Assembly (NCBI RefSeq): GCF_033958435.1
Contig: NC_134150.1
Span: forward strand, 37,505,501 to 37,569,500
Length of the DNA: 64,000 nt
Source: Carettochelys insculpta
Taxonomy: Eukaryota; Chordata; Testudines; Carettochelyidae
Direction: 5' to 3'
Shown here: piece by piece, positions 43,971-58,200 of the stretch
Layout of the letters: each line of letters begins with the position of its first letter
How positions within the stretch are numbered: the first letter of the stretch is position 1
Notes under the pieces: generated by a model
The model's input: only the letters and a program-made list of their open reading frames with translations
What the model was told of the DNA's origin: nothing
Database searches by the model: none
Made by a program: the position numbers and the translations under genes

Positions 43971-44090
43971 TTAGTTATCTTCATCTTCGATCACCTCTCG
44001 TAAACCATCACTCTGGCGACTTTTTCCAGTCATTTCTAACAAGGCCTGAGCCTCAGGGTCTATATCCAGTATGCTCTTCTTACCCTTTGT
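43971..44090 (-). CDS. MEAK7: MEAK7 last coding exon
   Basis: 39 codons and TAA: TKGKKSILDIDPEAQALLEM, then TGKSRQSDGLREVIEDEDN. It matches the human tail SILDADPEAQALLEISG.SR.S.GLREV. GTTGTAG acceptor. Confidence 0.95.
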   Translation of the reverse strand, partial: TKGKKSILDIDPEAQALLEMTGKSRQSDGLREVIEDEDN

Positions 44091-47000
44091 CTACAACAAA
44101 ATCAAAAAGACAGTTTAGAATGTCATCACAAATGTCGACAAGGTCAGATCGTAATTAAATTAAGTTTGACTATCCATAAAGCGGTTGGTTGCTTTTAAAG
44201 ATTGTTAGGAAGAAGGTGCATGTGAACAGAAGAGATTCACTAGGACGTAGCAACTAACTTTGTGCCATTCCAGTGACACAAGACAGCTTGAAGTTGGCTT
44301 AGCAGGCTAGTTTGCTGTTTGTGGTTGCTTTGAGTCACAAACCAGTCAGAGCACACTGGTTAATCTGACCCAGTATTTCCAATACAGATGTGAACTTTTT
44401 AAGTGTTCCAAATACAATTTGACTGTCCTCCTGAAAGACTAGGTCTCTCTCTATTTACAGCTGTGTGCTCACTGTACAGCCTCTGGCCAGGTTTGCATAA
44501 TGTGAAAAGAAAATAGCAGCTGCGTAAAACAGACAATCCAACAGGAACAACTGAGGGATATTTACTATAAGGAGGCCTCAGTCCGGCCTCAGGAGCAAAG
44601 AAATTTTCTACAAGTCTATTTATGCACATATTAGGCAATAAGACCTTCCCCATTTGTTCTTATTGAAACCAAGCCCCACAAAGATTTGCTGCATCCCTGA
44701 GGAAATTATGCCTCTGATTCACTTCTCTCTAACACCCTAAAAATCCCACTTCCTCTTTGGTATTACATGATTCCAGAAGAGGGGTCAGCATCCCCCGGCA
44801 CAGGTGCCAACAGTGGCACGTGAGCCGGTTTTCATTGGCACGTGAGGCGGGAGCTCAGCCCTGCCCTGCTTCCTCATGCAGTTGGAAGCTTACTCAAAGC
44901 CAAGCCACCTACGGATTGCCAAAAGATCAGCTAATGCTATCAACCACCACCTAATCGGTAAAGCTCTGCATCTTCATTTATTTATAAAGCTGTCGTAAGG
45001 AGGATTATTAGCGCCTTTAAAAAGTATTACCAGCACTCAGCCCACACATAGAGGTCAAGAAGCCAGATTGCAGCACTCTACCTCAGAAAGGTTGCTGACC
45101 CCGACAAAGAACCATACCCTTACTAAAAAGGATTACAACAGTACACCCAAAGTTTCATAGAGATAGTTTTAATTTTCATGATTTATTTCATTTATTCCTC
45201 TTGTTCCAGTTGGCATATGTACTTCATGTGTTTTAAATTTCTAGAAGTATTTCGCTACATCTACACGAGACAGTTTTGTTGATAAAACTGGTGTTTTGTC
45301 AACAAAATTCAGGGAGCGTCCACATTACAAATGTGTTCCGTTGACAGCAAATTGACAGAACATGGTACGTCTGTCGGCACCATTCTGCATTTCCCCCATG
45401 AGGCAGCTCACCTTTCTCGACAGAGTCTGTCAAGAGAAAGACAGTGTGGATGCCCTAGGGGAGGCCTTCTGTCAACAGAAAGGGTTTCTGGGACACCAGG
45501 CAGCCCTGTTTCCTGAGCTTCCAGTTGGTTGCTTTGTTGAAAGAGCAGCCTGGTCACTCTCCGTCAACAGAGCGGACCACTTTTCTGATCTACTTTGCAG
45601 TCTGGCTGCGATCTGTCAAGAGAAGTTTTGTTGGACGATATCATCCAACAGTAATTTCTGTTGACAGATTGCTCTAGTGTAGACATAGTCTTGTGCTGCC
45701 TTAGCAATGAATGTTACAGAAATAAGTAACATGATTTCTCACAATATGGACAAAAAGTCAACATTAAAACATCATAGAAATATGCTTAATATATTCTCCC
45801 TTGTACGCAGGTAGGTTAATTTTGCCAACTTTTGAAATACTGTGCTCACCTCTGCACTTTCTGGGAGATCTCCCACTGCCCACACCTCAATGGCATCTAG
45901 AGTAAAGTTTTCGTTAGCTGACAGCTGAGGACAGTTGTAGGTGGTACATCTAGGTTTTGCTCTGCTGTGTCCACTCCCATAGTTACTGTCTATCCAGAGC
46001 CCAAAGTAATCATGCTGTCCGCCCATGCCCTGTGAAATAAACAATCACGTTAAATAATTATTACACACACATATAAATCAGAAACTTGACCAGGGCTGCA
46101 GGCTATATTGTAAGTTGCTAGCTTCAGTATTTATGGCCAGATTTCCCAAGCCAGTGAAATGGGGAGTTTCAAATAAACTTGTGTTTACATATCCAAACTG
46201 AATCTGTATGCGTGTAAATAATCCATTCCGCACCCATCTTACATGTCCTACAGGAGCATGACAATTGGGCAGGCACATCAGCTGTACCTTGCCTTGGAAA
46301 TGTAACTGGCTGTGTAGTCTAACAGCTACTGTTTGTTTGACAATATACCCATTTTAAGGAGGCTATACCTGCTTTAGCCAAGGTTACGGCTACACTAGGC
46401 AAAGTAAGTCAACCATGGATATGCAATTCGAGTTACGGCAATTGTGTAGCTAAAAATCAATGTATCTGCATTCGGCTAACTTGACTGTCCATACAGGGAA
46501 AGGTCAACAGGAGAAACCTCCCTTACTCCTCGCAATTTGTGAGGCATACAGGGGTCAAATGTGACCCCCTGAAAGGGCAATTTTGCATGTCCATAGTAGA
46601 TGCGTGAATCAAACCCATGAACAGCAACCCTGAGCAGATCGATCTTCCAGGGTAGCGTAGGTGTAACCCAAGTCTTTCCCATTTAAAGCAAAACTACAAG
46701 TTGATGTGGCTTTCTTTAAAGTAAGATTTCACCAGGATGCAGTGATTACTGATGTAACAATCGAGGCAATGCTGACACATTCTGTCTTAGAACACGCACC
46801 TGCTTTGTTCCAAATAAAATGAAACACATAACTTTCAGGTCACTATAGGGTCTCGTCTGCATACTTGGCTCAATCTAATTCTTGACCTTCCCCCCCACCC
46901 CGCCACTCTCTGATTTGCTCACCTTGATTATCTTTTTCTGATTTGTCCTCCTTGCTTACTGTTTTTGGTTCTCTGTGTCTTAAATATTGAGTCTGTTCTG

Positions 47001-50000
47001 GTCTGGCTATGGTCTGAAGAAGTGGGTCTGTCCCACGAAAGCTCACCTAATAAACTATTTTGCTAGTCTTTAAAGTGCTACTTGACTGCTTTTTGTTTTG
47101 ATATCTTTCAGGGGATAATCACAGACAGACCGGGCTAAAAATGAGTCATCTGGCTCTTCAGTTACTCAGGGCTAGGGGTTCTAACACTGTAAATGGTGTG
47201 GATATGTGCAACCAAATCTTCCAGCCCACAGTTTGAAGCAGCAGCATTCTGAGGGTTTCCTGCAATGCTGCGTGTGGTTCCCAGCTTGAGAAATGGGTTC
47301 TGCTCCTTAACTCCCCGAATCTTCATCTGCACAAAGTCCAGTTCCTTGGCTTAGGAAACCATTTCATAGGGCAAATCTACACTAGGGAAGGAAGCTGATT
47401 TCACAGATGCAGTTCTAGCTGTGACGTTAGCATAGCTAGAATCAATATCAGAATTGACTTTCTTCCCTAGTGTAGTCCACTGCTTGGAAGGCAACATCCC
47501 TTACTCCATGTGATAGTGTGGAGTACAGGGATCAGCAGCTGAACCCAGAGAACTCAATTTTGCCATGTCTGTTAAATCGAACTCTGGAAGATCACTCTTC
47601 CTGGGGTCAATTTTCCCATAAGTACAGAGTAGCTCAGATTTTACCCTCAACAGTTGACTAGTCTAATATGAACATCATCTGTAAATACTCAGATTCACTG
47701 GCACTTCCACATTGCCACAGCTTTCATTTTAATGAAGATGCATTAAGAAATCCTCATAGTAAAAATGCTAAGCTAACACATGAGCTAGAAAGATGACAAA
47801 TTCCTGTAAGAAGTACAGAATAGATAATGTCAGCTGAAGATGGCAATGAAACTACTACACAAGACACTGAAAGACCAGCCAGGAAGCTGAGCCCCAGATA
47901 GTCATTTCTTAGTACTCACAAGTCCATTTGGCATAGTTTGCTGCCCATGATTCAAATACATGTAGTGATCATTGTATCCAGTGTATGTGTGCACCATGAG
48001 AGAGGGAAAAACGGAAAACAAAAAGCACCTGTTGTCACCTGTGAATAGCAATAGTGCAAAGTGTCAGAGACAAAACAATGGACAACCGTGTGAGTTATCG
48101 AGAAGCAGAAAAATAATTCAGAATAAGCACTGATATGTTGACAGATCCAGTACAGATGCTTAATTCAGAATCATAGCCAAAGTCTATTCTCTTCTATAGC
48201 TGTGCACTACCCCAGAAATCAATGGGATTGCATAACTGTACATGAGAGCAGAAGCTAGGCCTCTTAGGTATATTGATTACAGTGTAACAACTGGATCACC
48301 CACAAAACAGACAAGGATCCACCCACAATCAGATTTTAAGGCCATTTAGCTAGACCAGGGCAAACCCCTATGTGTGGACACGCTTCCTACTTACTAGCTA
48401 CAACTGGGATGCGCTTGATCAACATAAAAACCACCTTTAATTAAGCTTGATGTGGGTTTTGTATGTAGAGAGCACCTGAGGGTCTGATGCTTCAGTGCCT
48501 TCAGCCTCTCGTTACTGACACCTGTACCAGCTTGCTGTAAAATGCCATCTAATCAGCATATAGCACAATATCCATTTCTTGCACAGAAGTGTTTAGACAC
48601 ATTACAAGAGCGTTGCAACTCAGGGCCTATGTTTTCACAAACTAAGCCCCAGTTCAGAAAGCATGTGCTTAAGGTCTTTGCTGATGCAAGGCCAGCGCTA
48701 GTATTGATCTCCTTGGCCTCTGAGGCTAGGACAAGAAGCAATGAGCTTCAACTGCAGCAAGGGCGGTTTAGGCTGGACATTAGGAAAAATTTCCTAATTG
48801 TCAGGGTGGTTAAACAGTGGAATAAATTGCCTAGGGTGGTTATGGAATCTCCATCACTGGGGACAATTAAGAGTAGTAGCTGGACATCTATCAGAGATAG
48901 CCTAGATGGTGCGTGAGCTGCTGTGAGGGCAGAGGCCTGAACTTAATGACCTCTCAAGGTCCCTTCCAGTTTTTAATATTCTATGATTGTCCTCTGAGTG
49001 TAAGAAACTCAGAACATGAAACAATGGCTTGGATAACATAATCCTGAACAGCTAGCAAGGGATCCAGCCTGAAACGTTAATCACATGCAAGAGGGTTTAT
49101 GAAAAGAATAATATGGAGTACAATGAGTGAAGCTATAACTTAGGGAATTGTCTCAATAAATGAGAATGCTCAACAGGGTAAATTATCTATTGAGTCAATG
49201 CAAACAGAGTTTCTACACTTGCACATCAATTTTCTCTACAAAATTTCACAAGGATTTTTATCAACCCTCATTTTACTTGGCTAGTATATCTGGCTTAGGT
49301 GCGTTTGAATCGATATCTACCAGTTAAAAAAGTGTCTCCTGCAATAAGATGTCAGCAATTTATGAAACCTGACATCCACTGTTATTCTCTAAGGGCGGGA
49401 GCTAAAGATTCATAGCAAGACTGCCCAGAAAATAATCGTGACAATGTTTGAAATGCTTTTGAAAACAGAATAGCTTGATGTACTTGTGAGGCTGTGCCCA
49501 CCCCACCACCAAGAGGAAGAGGTAAAATGGAGAAGAAAGGCCTTGAACAATTAGAAAATGGCTCCCTAAATGAGCCAAGTGGGTAGTGACTTGTTGCAGC
49601 AGCCACAAGGGGCCATATATATGTAGGGCTACTCAGCAGAGCGGAAGGCAGTCTCTCTTTGACCTGCTACAGAGAAGGACTGGCTGCTTAGGTGCACCAT
49701 GGCCAAAGCAGAGCAAAGCAGAGCTACAAGAGCTTCTGGCTGACTGCTAGACTGAGGCCTGAAGGATGGGCAGATAAAGTGCTAAGGCTACAGGGGAAGT
49801 GCCCAAAGGGAAAGATGCAGCACAGGAATTTGAGGAGTGCTAAATTGCTGCCAACTATAGGTTCCCTGAGTCAGGAGCCAGAGTAGTGAGTGAGCCTATG
49901 TCCCCCTCCTCCATTTTGCACCCACTTGCTTGAGAAAGTGGCCACTATGGACTGCAGTTTGCCTTTGGAGCAAGGGACCAGACCGATGACTGCAGAAGGC

Positions 50001-53000
50001 CACTGAGGCAAGTAACTGGACTGCCAGTTCCTCCAAAAGTGGGGAGACTGGTGCAAGGCACAACTGGCAAGCTGTGCCCAGAGGTGGACGCTGTGGGTGG
50101 GGGGAGCAATGTGGGTCAAAAAGTGATGAAGACAGCAAAGTGGGAGTAACAGCGATGCACCCCTGGAAGAGGGAACCCAATGAGAGGACTGGGCTAATTC
50201 CCAGGACAGCTGGCACGAGGTACTGTGGTGGAGAGTCCACCCCATCACACTTGGCTGTTTAAAATTCTTCAAAGCATGTCTTCAGTGTCCAACAAACCCA
50301 AAGGCACTGACTAACCCCCAAGATTAGCAACTGGTATACAAAGGATTTTGTAAATTAACTTGCTGGAGTGAAATGCAAAAATCACTTTCATATGTTTACA
50401 CTGTTATGTATTTGTTACTTCAGCTGCTGCTTCAGAAGCTAAAATCCCTTCTCCTCCGACCCAAGTTTTGTACAGGGAACATAAAAAGCTTAGTTACTAG
50501 CCCGATTGCAAGCTTCTGGAGTCAAGATAAACCCTTATATTGTATTTTAAACATGAATATAAATATCTATCCATTGACATACAGAAATAGCCATCTGTTA
50601 AATTTATTAAACATTCTGACACAAATTCTGCTGAGCTTCAGCAATGTAAAACTGGAGTCATTCCAGTGAGACAGAGCAGAGTTTAGTCTTGAGTGTATAT
50701 ATCAGGGTGTATTTTACTCTTTAGAGCAGCAGTTCTCAAGGACTCCAAAGTGGGTCACAGCCCCATTTTAATGGAGTCACCAGAGCTGCCTTTAGCAAAA
50801 GCCTGAGCCCCACTGCCCAGGACCAAAGCTGAAGCCCTCAAACCCAAGACAATCAGGTTCATGCCTGAGCTGTAACCCCCCCTGCCTAGGGTGGCACAGC
50901 TTGGACAAGCTCAGGCATCACTGCCTCCTCCTCCCAGAGGGCTGTGTAGTAATTTTGTTGTCAGAAGAGGATTGCGGAGTAATGAAGTTTGAGAACCCCG
51001 GACGTGGACGAACAGCTACACAAATGTAAGGCCGCCATCTAGTGGACATTTATTTTAATGTACTAAATAATGAAGCTGCCTGGACCACATTTTTCTCTCC
51101 TTCACACCAGTGGAGCTCCAGTGAAGTAAGTGAATAGAACTGAAAAGAGGATTTATTCTAGGGTGTTTGTTTTGTGCTCATTAAGTCATGGGGGTTTAAA
51201 ACTGCCAGTGAATAACAAACACAAACTTTCCACAAGCATCAGTAATGGGTCTGAGTTCACAATGGGGCAGAGGAACTAGCCAGGTTTTTACCAAGGTACA
51301 GAATTATAGTTTAATTTTGAATGTCATAAGGCAAGCACCTCTGGCACTTTACAGAAGCATACTGTGTTACCCCAGTGAAATTACTTAGTGCAGGAAGTGG
51401 ATATAGAAAGGTCTCTGCTAAACACCACAAAGCAACAGATACCACGAACCATCAACTTAGCAGGTGAAAAGACATTTTCTAAGGGAAACAATGAACAATT
51501 TGATCAATCTAGGTTTTGTAAGGGCTCAGCTACTGCATATTGTCTCTGTATATGAGAAAATAGAATATAAGTAATTGAGAAAACCTACAGATTCATTCGT
51601 CTTCCACTGAGACAGTTAAGCTTTTGAAATTCAGTCAGAAGATAGCCAGATGTTAAAATTTGAAAGAAGACAGATTCAATTGTCTTGCAAAAGCTTTTTC
51701 CCCTTCACGCCCCTTGATAAAATCTTCAGTGAAGCTACTGTGGCTTTACTCTAAGCCATGGGAATTTTGCAGTAAAATAGAAATTCTTACCTTGAAATTG
51801 TGGTTTAACTTCCCATGACTGTGATGCAAACCCACCAAAGATATATCCGTCCAAGTCCTTTACAACTAATATACAGGGACCCTTGTTTATGATGTGCCCA
51901 CATAGCTGTGAAAAGCTTTCTCCATGAATCCGAGAAGAAAACAACAGCTTCCACTTGTTCTGTAGCTCTGAGGGCAAGTGCGAGTTGATGTAAATGATGG
52001 ATGGGATGTCAAGAAGACTAACAAATCCTCTTCCTTTGATTCCCTTGCACTTTGGAACCAAATTGGCTATGTCATTAGCTTGATCTGGAAGGGAATGCAG
52101 GACAAGGAGCCCCTGTCTGACGGTGACACTGAGGAAAGCAGAGATCTGTGGAACTTGAAACACCCAGTTCTCAATGGTACTTTGATCACACATGGTATCC
52201 ATGAGATCAGATCCTGTGAGTTTCTTTCCATCTACATAACGAACACATTAACACAATAAAAGCTTAAACATTTCTCACAAGTGATCTGCATAGCTGCTTA
52301 TAGCCTCCAACTCTATATTTTCTGCTAAGTGTATGATTACTTGCCTTCTAATTTTGTACAGTGGAAACACATGAACATTGGCTTGCTAAACCTAGGGTTG
52401 TGAGTTCAGTCCTTGAGGGGCCATTTAAGGATCTGGGACAAACATTAAAATAAATATGTCAGGGATGGCGATAGGTCCTGCAGTGAGGGCAGGACACTGA
52501 ACTCAATGACCTCAAAAGGTCCTTTCCAGTTCTATGAGATAGGTATATATCCACTTATTCACATTTGTACATTATTTGAACAAATATTAAACTGCATATG
52601 GAAGAAGCTAATACTATCTGCAAGGAAGTACACATCTGTATTGGAAAGGAGGTTACCTCTTTGTAACTTGAGACCTCCCCTGGTTGCGTTACACAGGTGG
52701 CTGAGAAATATGATGTCTGAGGGTATGTCTATACTTACTGGGAGATTGACCTGGGCAGGACTGATCTTCCGGGGTTCGATTTCACGCGCCTAGTGGGGAT
52801 GCATGAAATCAAACTATCTGGGGTCAACACTTTATCCTGTACGCCTCATTCTCGCTAGTAGTAAGGGAGGTTGACGGGAGATTTTCTCCCGTCAACCTCT
52901 CTCAGTGAGGATGGCCAAATAAATCAATCAGAGATATGTCGATTCCAGCTACGCAATTGCCATAGTTCGAATTGCATATCTATGATCAACTTTAAGGTCT

Positions 53001-55260
53001 AGTGTAGATCTGACCTCAGTTTAATGTAACAGATGTCTTCTACAAAAAATGATATAGCAAAGTATGTTCTCGGTCACCCAGCAGAAGCAAAGACAGCCAT
53101 GAATGCATACAAATGCACCAAAATATCAATCAATGTAAGGCAAGCAATTCTACCATGGTGACAAGGCCTAAAGAGATAAAACACAAAGCCATAAATCTGC
53201 TTGACAACAAATGAGATTGAATTGGGAATTCAAATCCAAACCACTCCTGAGTTCCATCAGGAAGTGTAGATGGGTAATTAAAATCTCCAGATCTCAATTA
53301 AGCCCTCTGATTTTGGTCTTCATCTGAATTTCTAACTCCAGGTCAGAGAGAGCAAATATTTTGCAAGAGTTGATTCTGAACAGAACTGTACCGTTTTCAC
53401 ATAAATTAGTGCAGCACTTTCACCACTTACCTTCAAGTTTCAGTTCTGATAACAGCTGAGAAGCCAGAGTCTTTACACCACTGGCAGGATCCTGTGTCTG
53501 CTCCAGATTCCAGCCCACCAGCAGATTCCTGTAGCTCAATACATGTACTACAGAGGTGATCAGATCCTCTGTGAACTGAAAGGGCATCAGATTACCATTA
53601 CAACTTAATTCTTTATTTAAGAAAATTGCCAAGAACACCACAGAGCACTTCCCACTCTCGCCCACCAGGGCATTAATCAGGGCTTATCACATCAGTCTGG
53701 ATGATATGGACATTGTAGATATATGTAAATGTTATGAATAATATCTGTCTGCTGTAGTTCAATGTCACAAATATTCCTGCTTCTCATTTTTAAACTCCCT
53801 TTCCTCAAAGATTTCACATATAAACCTTAATTCTCAAATACACTTCCAGGGTAACAAATTTTACACATAGGTGAACTGAGAAGAAACAGGGCCAGGTCGT
53901 GAATTACACTCCTCCAGAGGCACTTGGAAGTGCTTGGGCTGCCACATCCCTTTTGTTTGTGCAGCTTGTTCTCCCTTTGAGCTCTTCTATACTGTCTCTT
54001 TGGCTGTGCAAACCTTGACTATGCCTCAAAGGAGCAGTCTATAAGCTTCCCACAGTGAAGTCCCTGCATCTTCAGACAGGTTCACAGAGGGCAGAGAGGA
54101 AAAAGCTTATGTATGTCCATCCCCACAGCACACGTGCACGATTGCTGTATGCAGTTTTGCCCAAAAATGATTTCCCCAAGTCCAAGGCAGTGAGTGGCTA
54201 AGCTAGGAAAAAAGGCCATGAGTCCTGAAGCCCAGGCCAGTTCTCTAGCCACTACCCTCCAAAACATTCATGAAAGCAAAACCTAAATACACACAAATAA
54301 TTGTTTTCTCTTTACCTCTTGGATTTGTTTTCCCGTCACAGGCCCTTCGGTACCAGATATCATCCTCATTATTATGCTACTCTTCTCCTCTACATTGCCT
54401 TTCAAAAGGGCTGACATAAAAATTACAAACTGCTCCTTAACAATCTGGTCACATGATCCAGGTGACTTCCCTGTCAGATCAACATTTTTCATTCCGCTGT
54501 ACAGCCTAAAGGTCATTTGCTCTGGCAGTGCTTCCTGGATATAGGCCTGCCAAAGACAAAAGAGTTAAGGACAGATTTTTAACGATGAAGAACAAGATTA
54601 CTATATGCAGCTAAAACATTCCAGCTACTTTGTGTCTGGGTATACCGAGTGAGATATTCAGTTCCTAATCCAGGCTGAAACTCTCCCGTCCATCACTCTA
54701 TCATCCAGCAACATCCCTCATCCGGCAGCACCCTGGATGTTGCTGGACCAGAGAGGACATGCACCAGAAAGCTCCAGCTGTACAGGGCAGAGCAGAGCCC
54801 TGCTGGTAGCAGGGAGCCCACTGGCAGCCCACTCTGAGGAGCCCCAGTGGCAGCCCCAGGGCAGGGCGCTAGGTCTGAGACTCCCCACCACAGGGAGCTG
54901 CCCAGCTGGGGTTGGGTATCTCCACCATGGGGATCCCAGCCCCAAGCAGGCACCTTGCCTGGAGCCTCATTGTGGGGAGCCAGTGGGGAGCCTGGCCTGG
55001 CCACTGAGCCTTGCTGGCAGCCCTACAGCCACGGGGACCCCGGCCAGAGCCAAGGAAGCTCAGCAGCCCCATGGCAGGGAGCCAGCTGGGGCACGGAACC
55101 CTACTGGCAGCCTGCAGCAGCAGGGAACCCAGCCAGCTCCCTGTGGGGGAGTCTCCTCCAGGCAGCCTGGGGGACTGACCTCCCCTTGTCCAGCAAATCC
55201 CCTCGTTCAGAACCACTCAGGTCTCAAGAGTGCCAGTCAAGGGAGGTACAACCTGTATCT

Positions 55261-55299
<39 letters not shown>

Positions 55300-58200
55300 G
55301 TAAAACTTCCATAGAGTATCACTTCTTACAGAGGCAGTGCCCATTATTATCAACTACGTCACAGACTCCCTAAAATTTCCAATAGAATTTTTAAGGCCTT
55401 TAGTTATTTAGAAATGAATAGGGCACAGGTTCAAAACAAAAGGAAGAACTTCTTCCCACAACACACAGTCAAGCCAAGGATTTGTTGCCAAGGTATGTTG
55501 TCACAGCCAAAGTTATAACTGTGTTCAAAAAAGAGTAAGTTTATGGAGGATAGGTCCATCAATAGCTATTTAACCAAGATGAGCAGGGGTACAACTACAA
55601 GCTCTAGAAGTCCCAAAACCACCAATTGCCAGAAGCTGGGACTGGAAGATTGAACGGATCACTCAAAACTGCCCTGTTCTCTTCATGCCTTCAGAAGCAT
55701 CTGGTATAAGCCACTCACAGTTGGCCTGGATGGATCACTGGTCTGACCCAGCATGGCTGTTCTTATGTAAATTCATAGCAATCATCTTAAACTTGAACTT
55801 ATAGAAAGTTAAATGTATACAAGTGGAGCATTCCCATAAAGACACACTGTTTCAAAGATTTGTGGCTCAGTTAGTAGAACCAATGTCTTGAATATATTAT
55901 GCCAGGCTACGATGGTTCTTTTTGAAAATGTGGCTCACAACTGCATTTAAAGAAATGGACACATGGAACTTCCCCCATTTCATTTTGCTTCTTAGAAACC
56001 AAATGCAGACAAGATATTTAACTGTGAAAAGTAACTACTATGTATGTCTAGCAAATAGCTGTAGAAGATACCTTAGGGCGAAATCTAGTTCACCTTACTC
56101 ACGTAAAGAGCCCTAATGATGCTGGACAGAAGAATTCAAAGGGACTTAACAAGACAGGAAGGTGAGCAGGCTTTGCATTTCTAATTTCTGTACAACTTCA
56201 TACACTATATCATAGATGTAATATTAAAGGAGATATCTGGTGCTTGAAAAACTTTCACAGTATGTAAAATAACTGAAGGAGTTTAAAACAAAGTAGACTA
56301 GTGGTTCCCAACCTGGTGTCCGTGGACCACCCATATTGCAGGGGGTCTGTGAAAAAAATAAAAGAGAAATAAAAATGGTCATAGAAAATAAGTTTTAAAA
56401 AATTGCAAAGTTCCAATCAATTATTACTTGTCAACTCTGGCCCTCCCCTGGACTGAGACTCCCTCTTTAAAACCTCCTTTGGAACCTCCCACTCATGCAT
56501 CTGACAAAGTAGGTCTTTGCCCATGAAAGCTTATGCTCTAACATGTATAGTAACAGGTGCCACAGGTCGTCTTGATACTTTTAAATTAAATATCTTCCAG
56601 TAATGTTATTAATTGCCATCCAAAAATCTATGTTGAGGTTTCCTTCTTCTTATAATGAAGTGTACTTAGTGGCTAGAACTGGCTTTGATGGGTGTCCGTG
56701 GATGGTTTGGTGGGGGGTGATTGAGAGTCTGCACTAAGGAAAAGGTTGGGAACCAATGAAGTAGACAAAAATATACTCATATGCTGGAGTGGAATGTGAT
56801 TTTTACATAGCAGAGAACATCAGGGAGAATATGCAAAGCCTTTCACCTACGTTCAATACCCTGAGCTCGATCCAGCTCTCATTTGAACTAGTGCAAAACA
56901 GCAGTAACGTCACTGAAGTCAGTGCAGTTATAGTGGTATAAAAAGCAATCAGCTCAGCCTCAGAGCCCTTCAGTCCTCTTCTAGAAATAAAGGGCCACAC
57001 TCGTGGGGACATCACTGGAAGCTGGACCACGTACTTTAGGTACAGCCAAGCCAATATGTAGGGCTCAGTCTCATTCCCACTGACGTCAGTGGTAAAACTC
57101 CCATTGATTTCAGCGGGAGCAGAATGGAATGTAGTCTGTTGGCAGGGCTACACTACTGCTTACGACTGTCTAACTTATGTCGCTCAGGGGCATGACAAAA
57201 TGCCTCCCTCCCTGCCTCCCTCCCTCCCCCAGTGATGCAAGTTACGGTGACCCATGTGCTGTCAACTCCAGTGCTGTGTCAGTGGGAGAGCATCTTCCCC
57301 AGAGGTACAGCTGTACGGATGTAGCGCTTGTAGCGTTAACTGCCTTTCAACGTTAAATATTATATGGACAGAGGGACCGACACGTAGAATACAGGCATGT
57401 TCGAGAGATTTTCTAAAAGTGCCATCAGATCTTGAAGTGAGACAAAGAGCATGTGTAACCGCCTACAGGTGGGCTCAAACCTGGGACCTCTGGAGATCAG
57501 TGCAGGAGCCTTTACAGTGTGAGCCGAAAGGCAGCTAGCACTCAACTAAGGCTGTACAGGAGACTCATGCTTTCTCTGGGTAAGTGGACTAGGTGCCCTA
57601 CATGTAGCAGTGAACCACATCTAGGGTGTGGGTTACACATGCATGTCTACACTATGGACACTTTAGCTCACAGCTGCAAGACTCCAGAATGCCACTCTGG
57701 GATGTTGTGCAGATGCATCCTATACTGATGGGAGAGGCTTTTCTGTTGAGAGAGCTACTCCTCTGGCAGAAGTGCATTACCTATCTTGACAGAAGAATTT
57801 TTTCATTGACCTAGCTGTGTCTACACCAGGAACTGGGAGGCTTACTTACACTACTCAGGAATGTAAATCTGTCACATCCTTGTTGACAGATTTAGGTTGA
57901 TCTAAATTTTAAGTGGTGACTAGGACTTAGCTACACACCTCACCTGAAGAGTGTCACACCTTCACAATGCAATATTATTGGTTTCCCAGGTCCCTTCATC
58001 ACCACTGCATTGTTTTGTCACATTGGTAGATATGACTTTTTTTTCTGCTGAAGGAGCCTTATAAACATTTAAAATAAATTTACACTTATGTTTTCATTTG
58101 GAATCCTTTCTTCGACTGGCCTAAAGAAAACTAATTACATTAAATTACAAGAATTTCTTGAGAAGACAGAAAATAGCAATGTCCATTGTAACCCTCATTT

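Noticed and set aside
50735..51000. hAT-like element with CAGCAGTTCTCAAGG / TTTGAGAACCCC ends as a firm call
   Set aside because: The 8-bp flanks do not match and the ends are diverged, so it is only mentioned within the intron entry.
54693..55314. Frames of 103-188 codons on both strands
   Set aside because: Same reason: repetitive GC-rich block running into a TA microsatellite.
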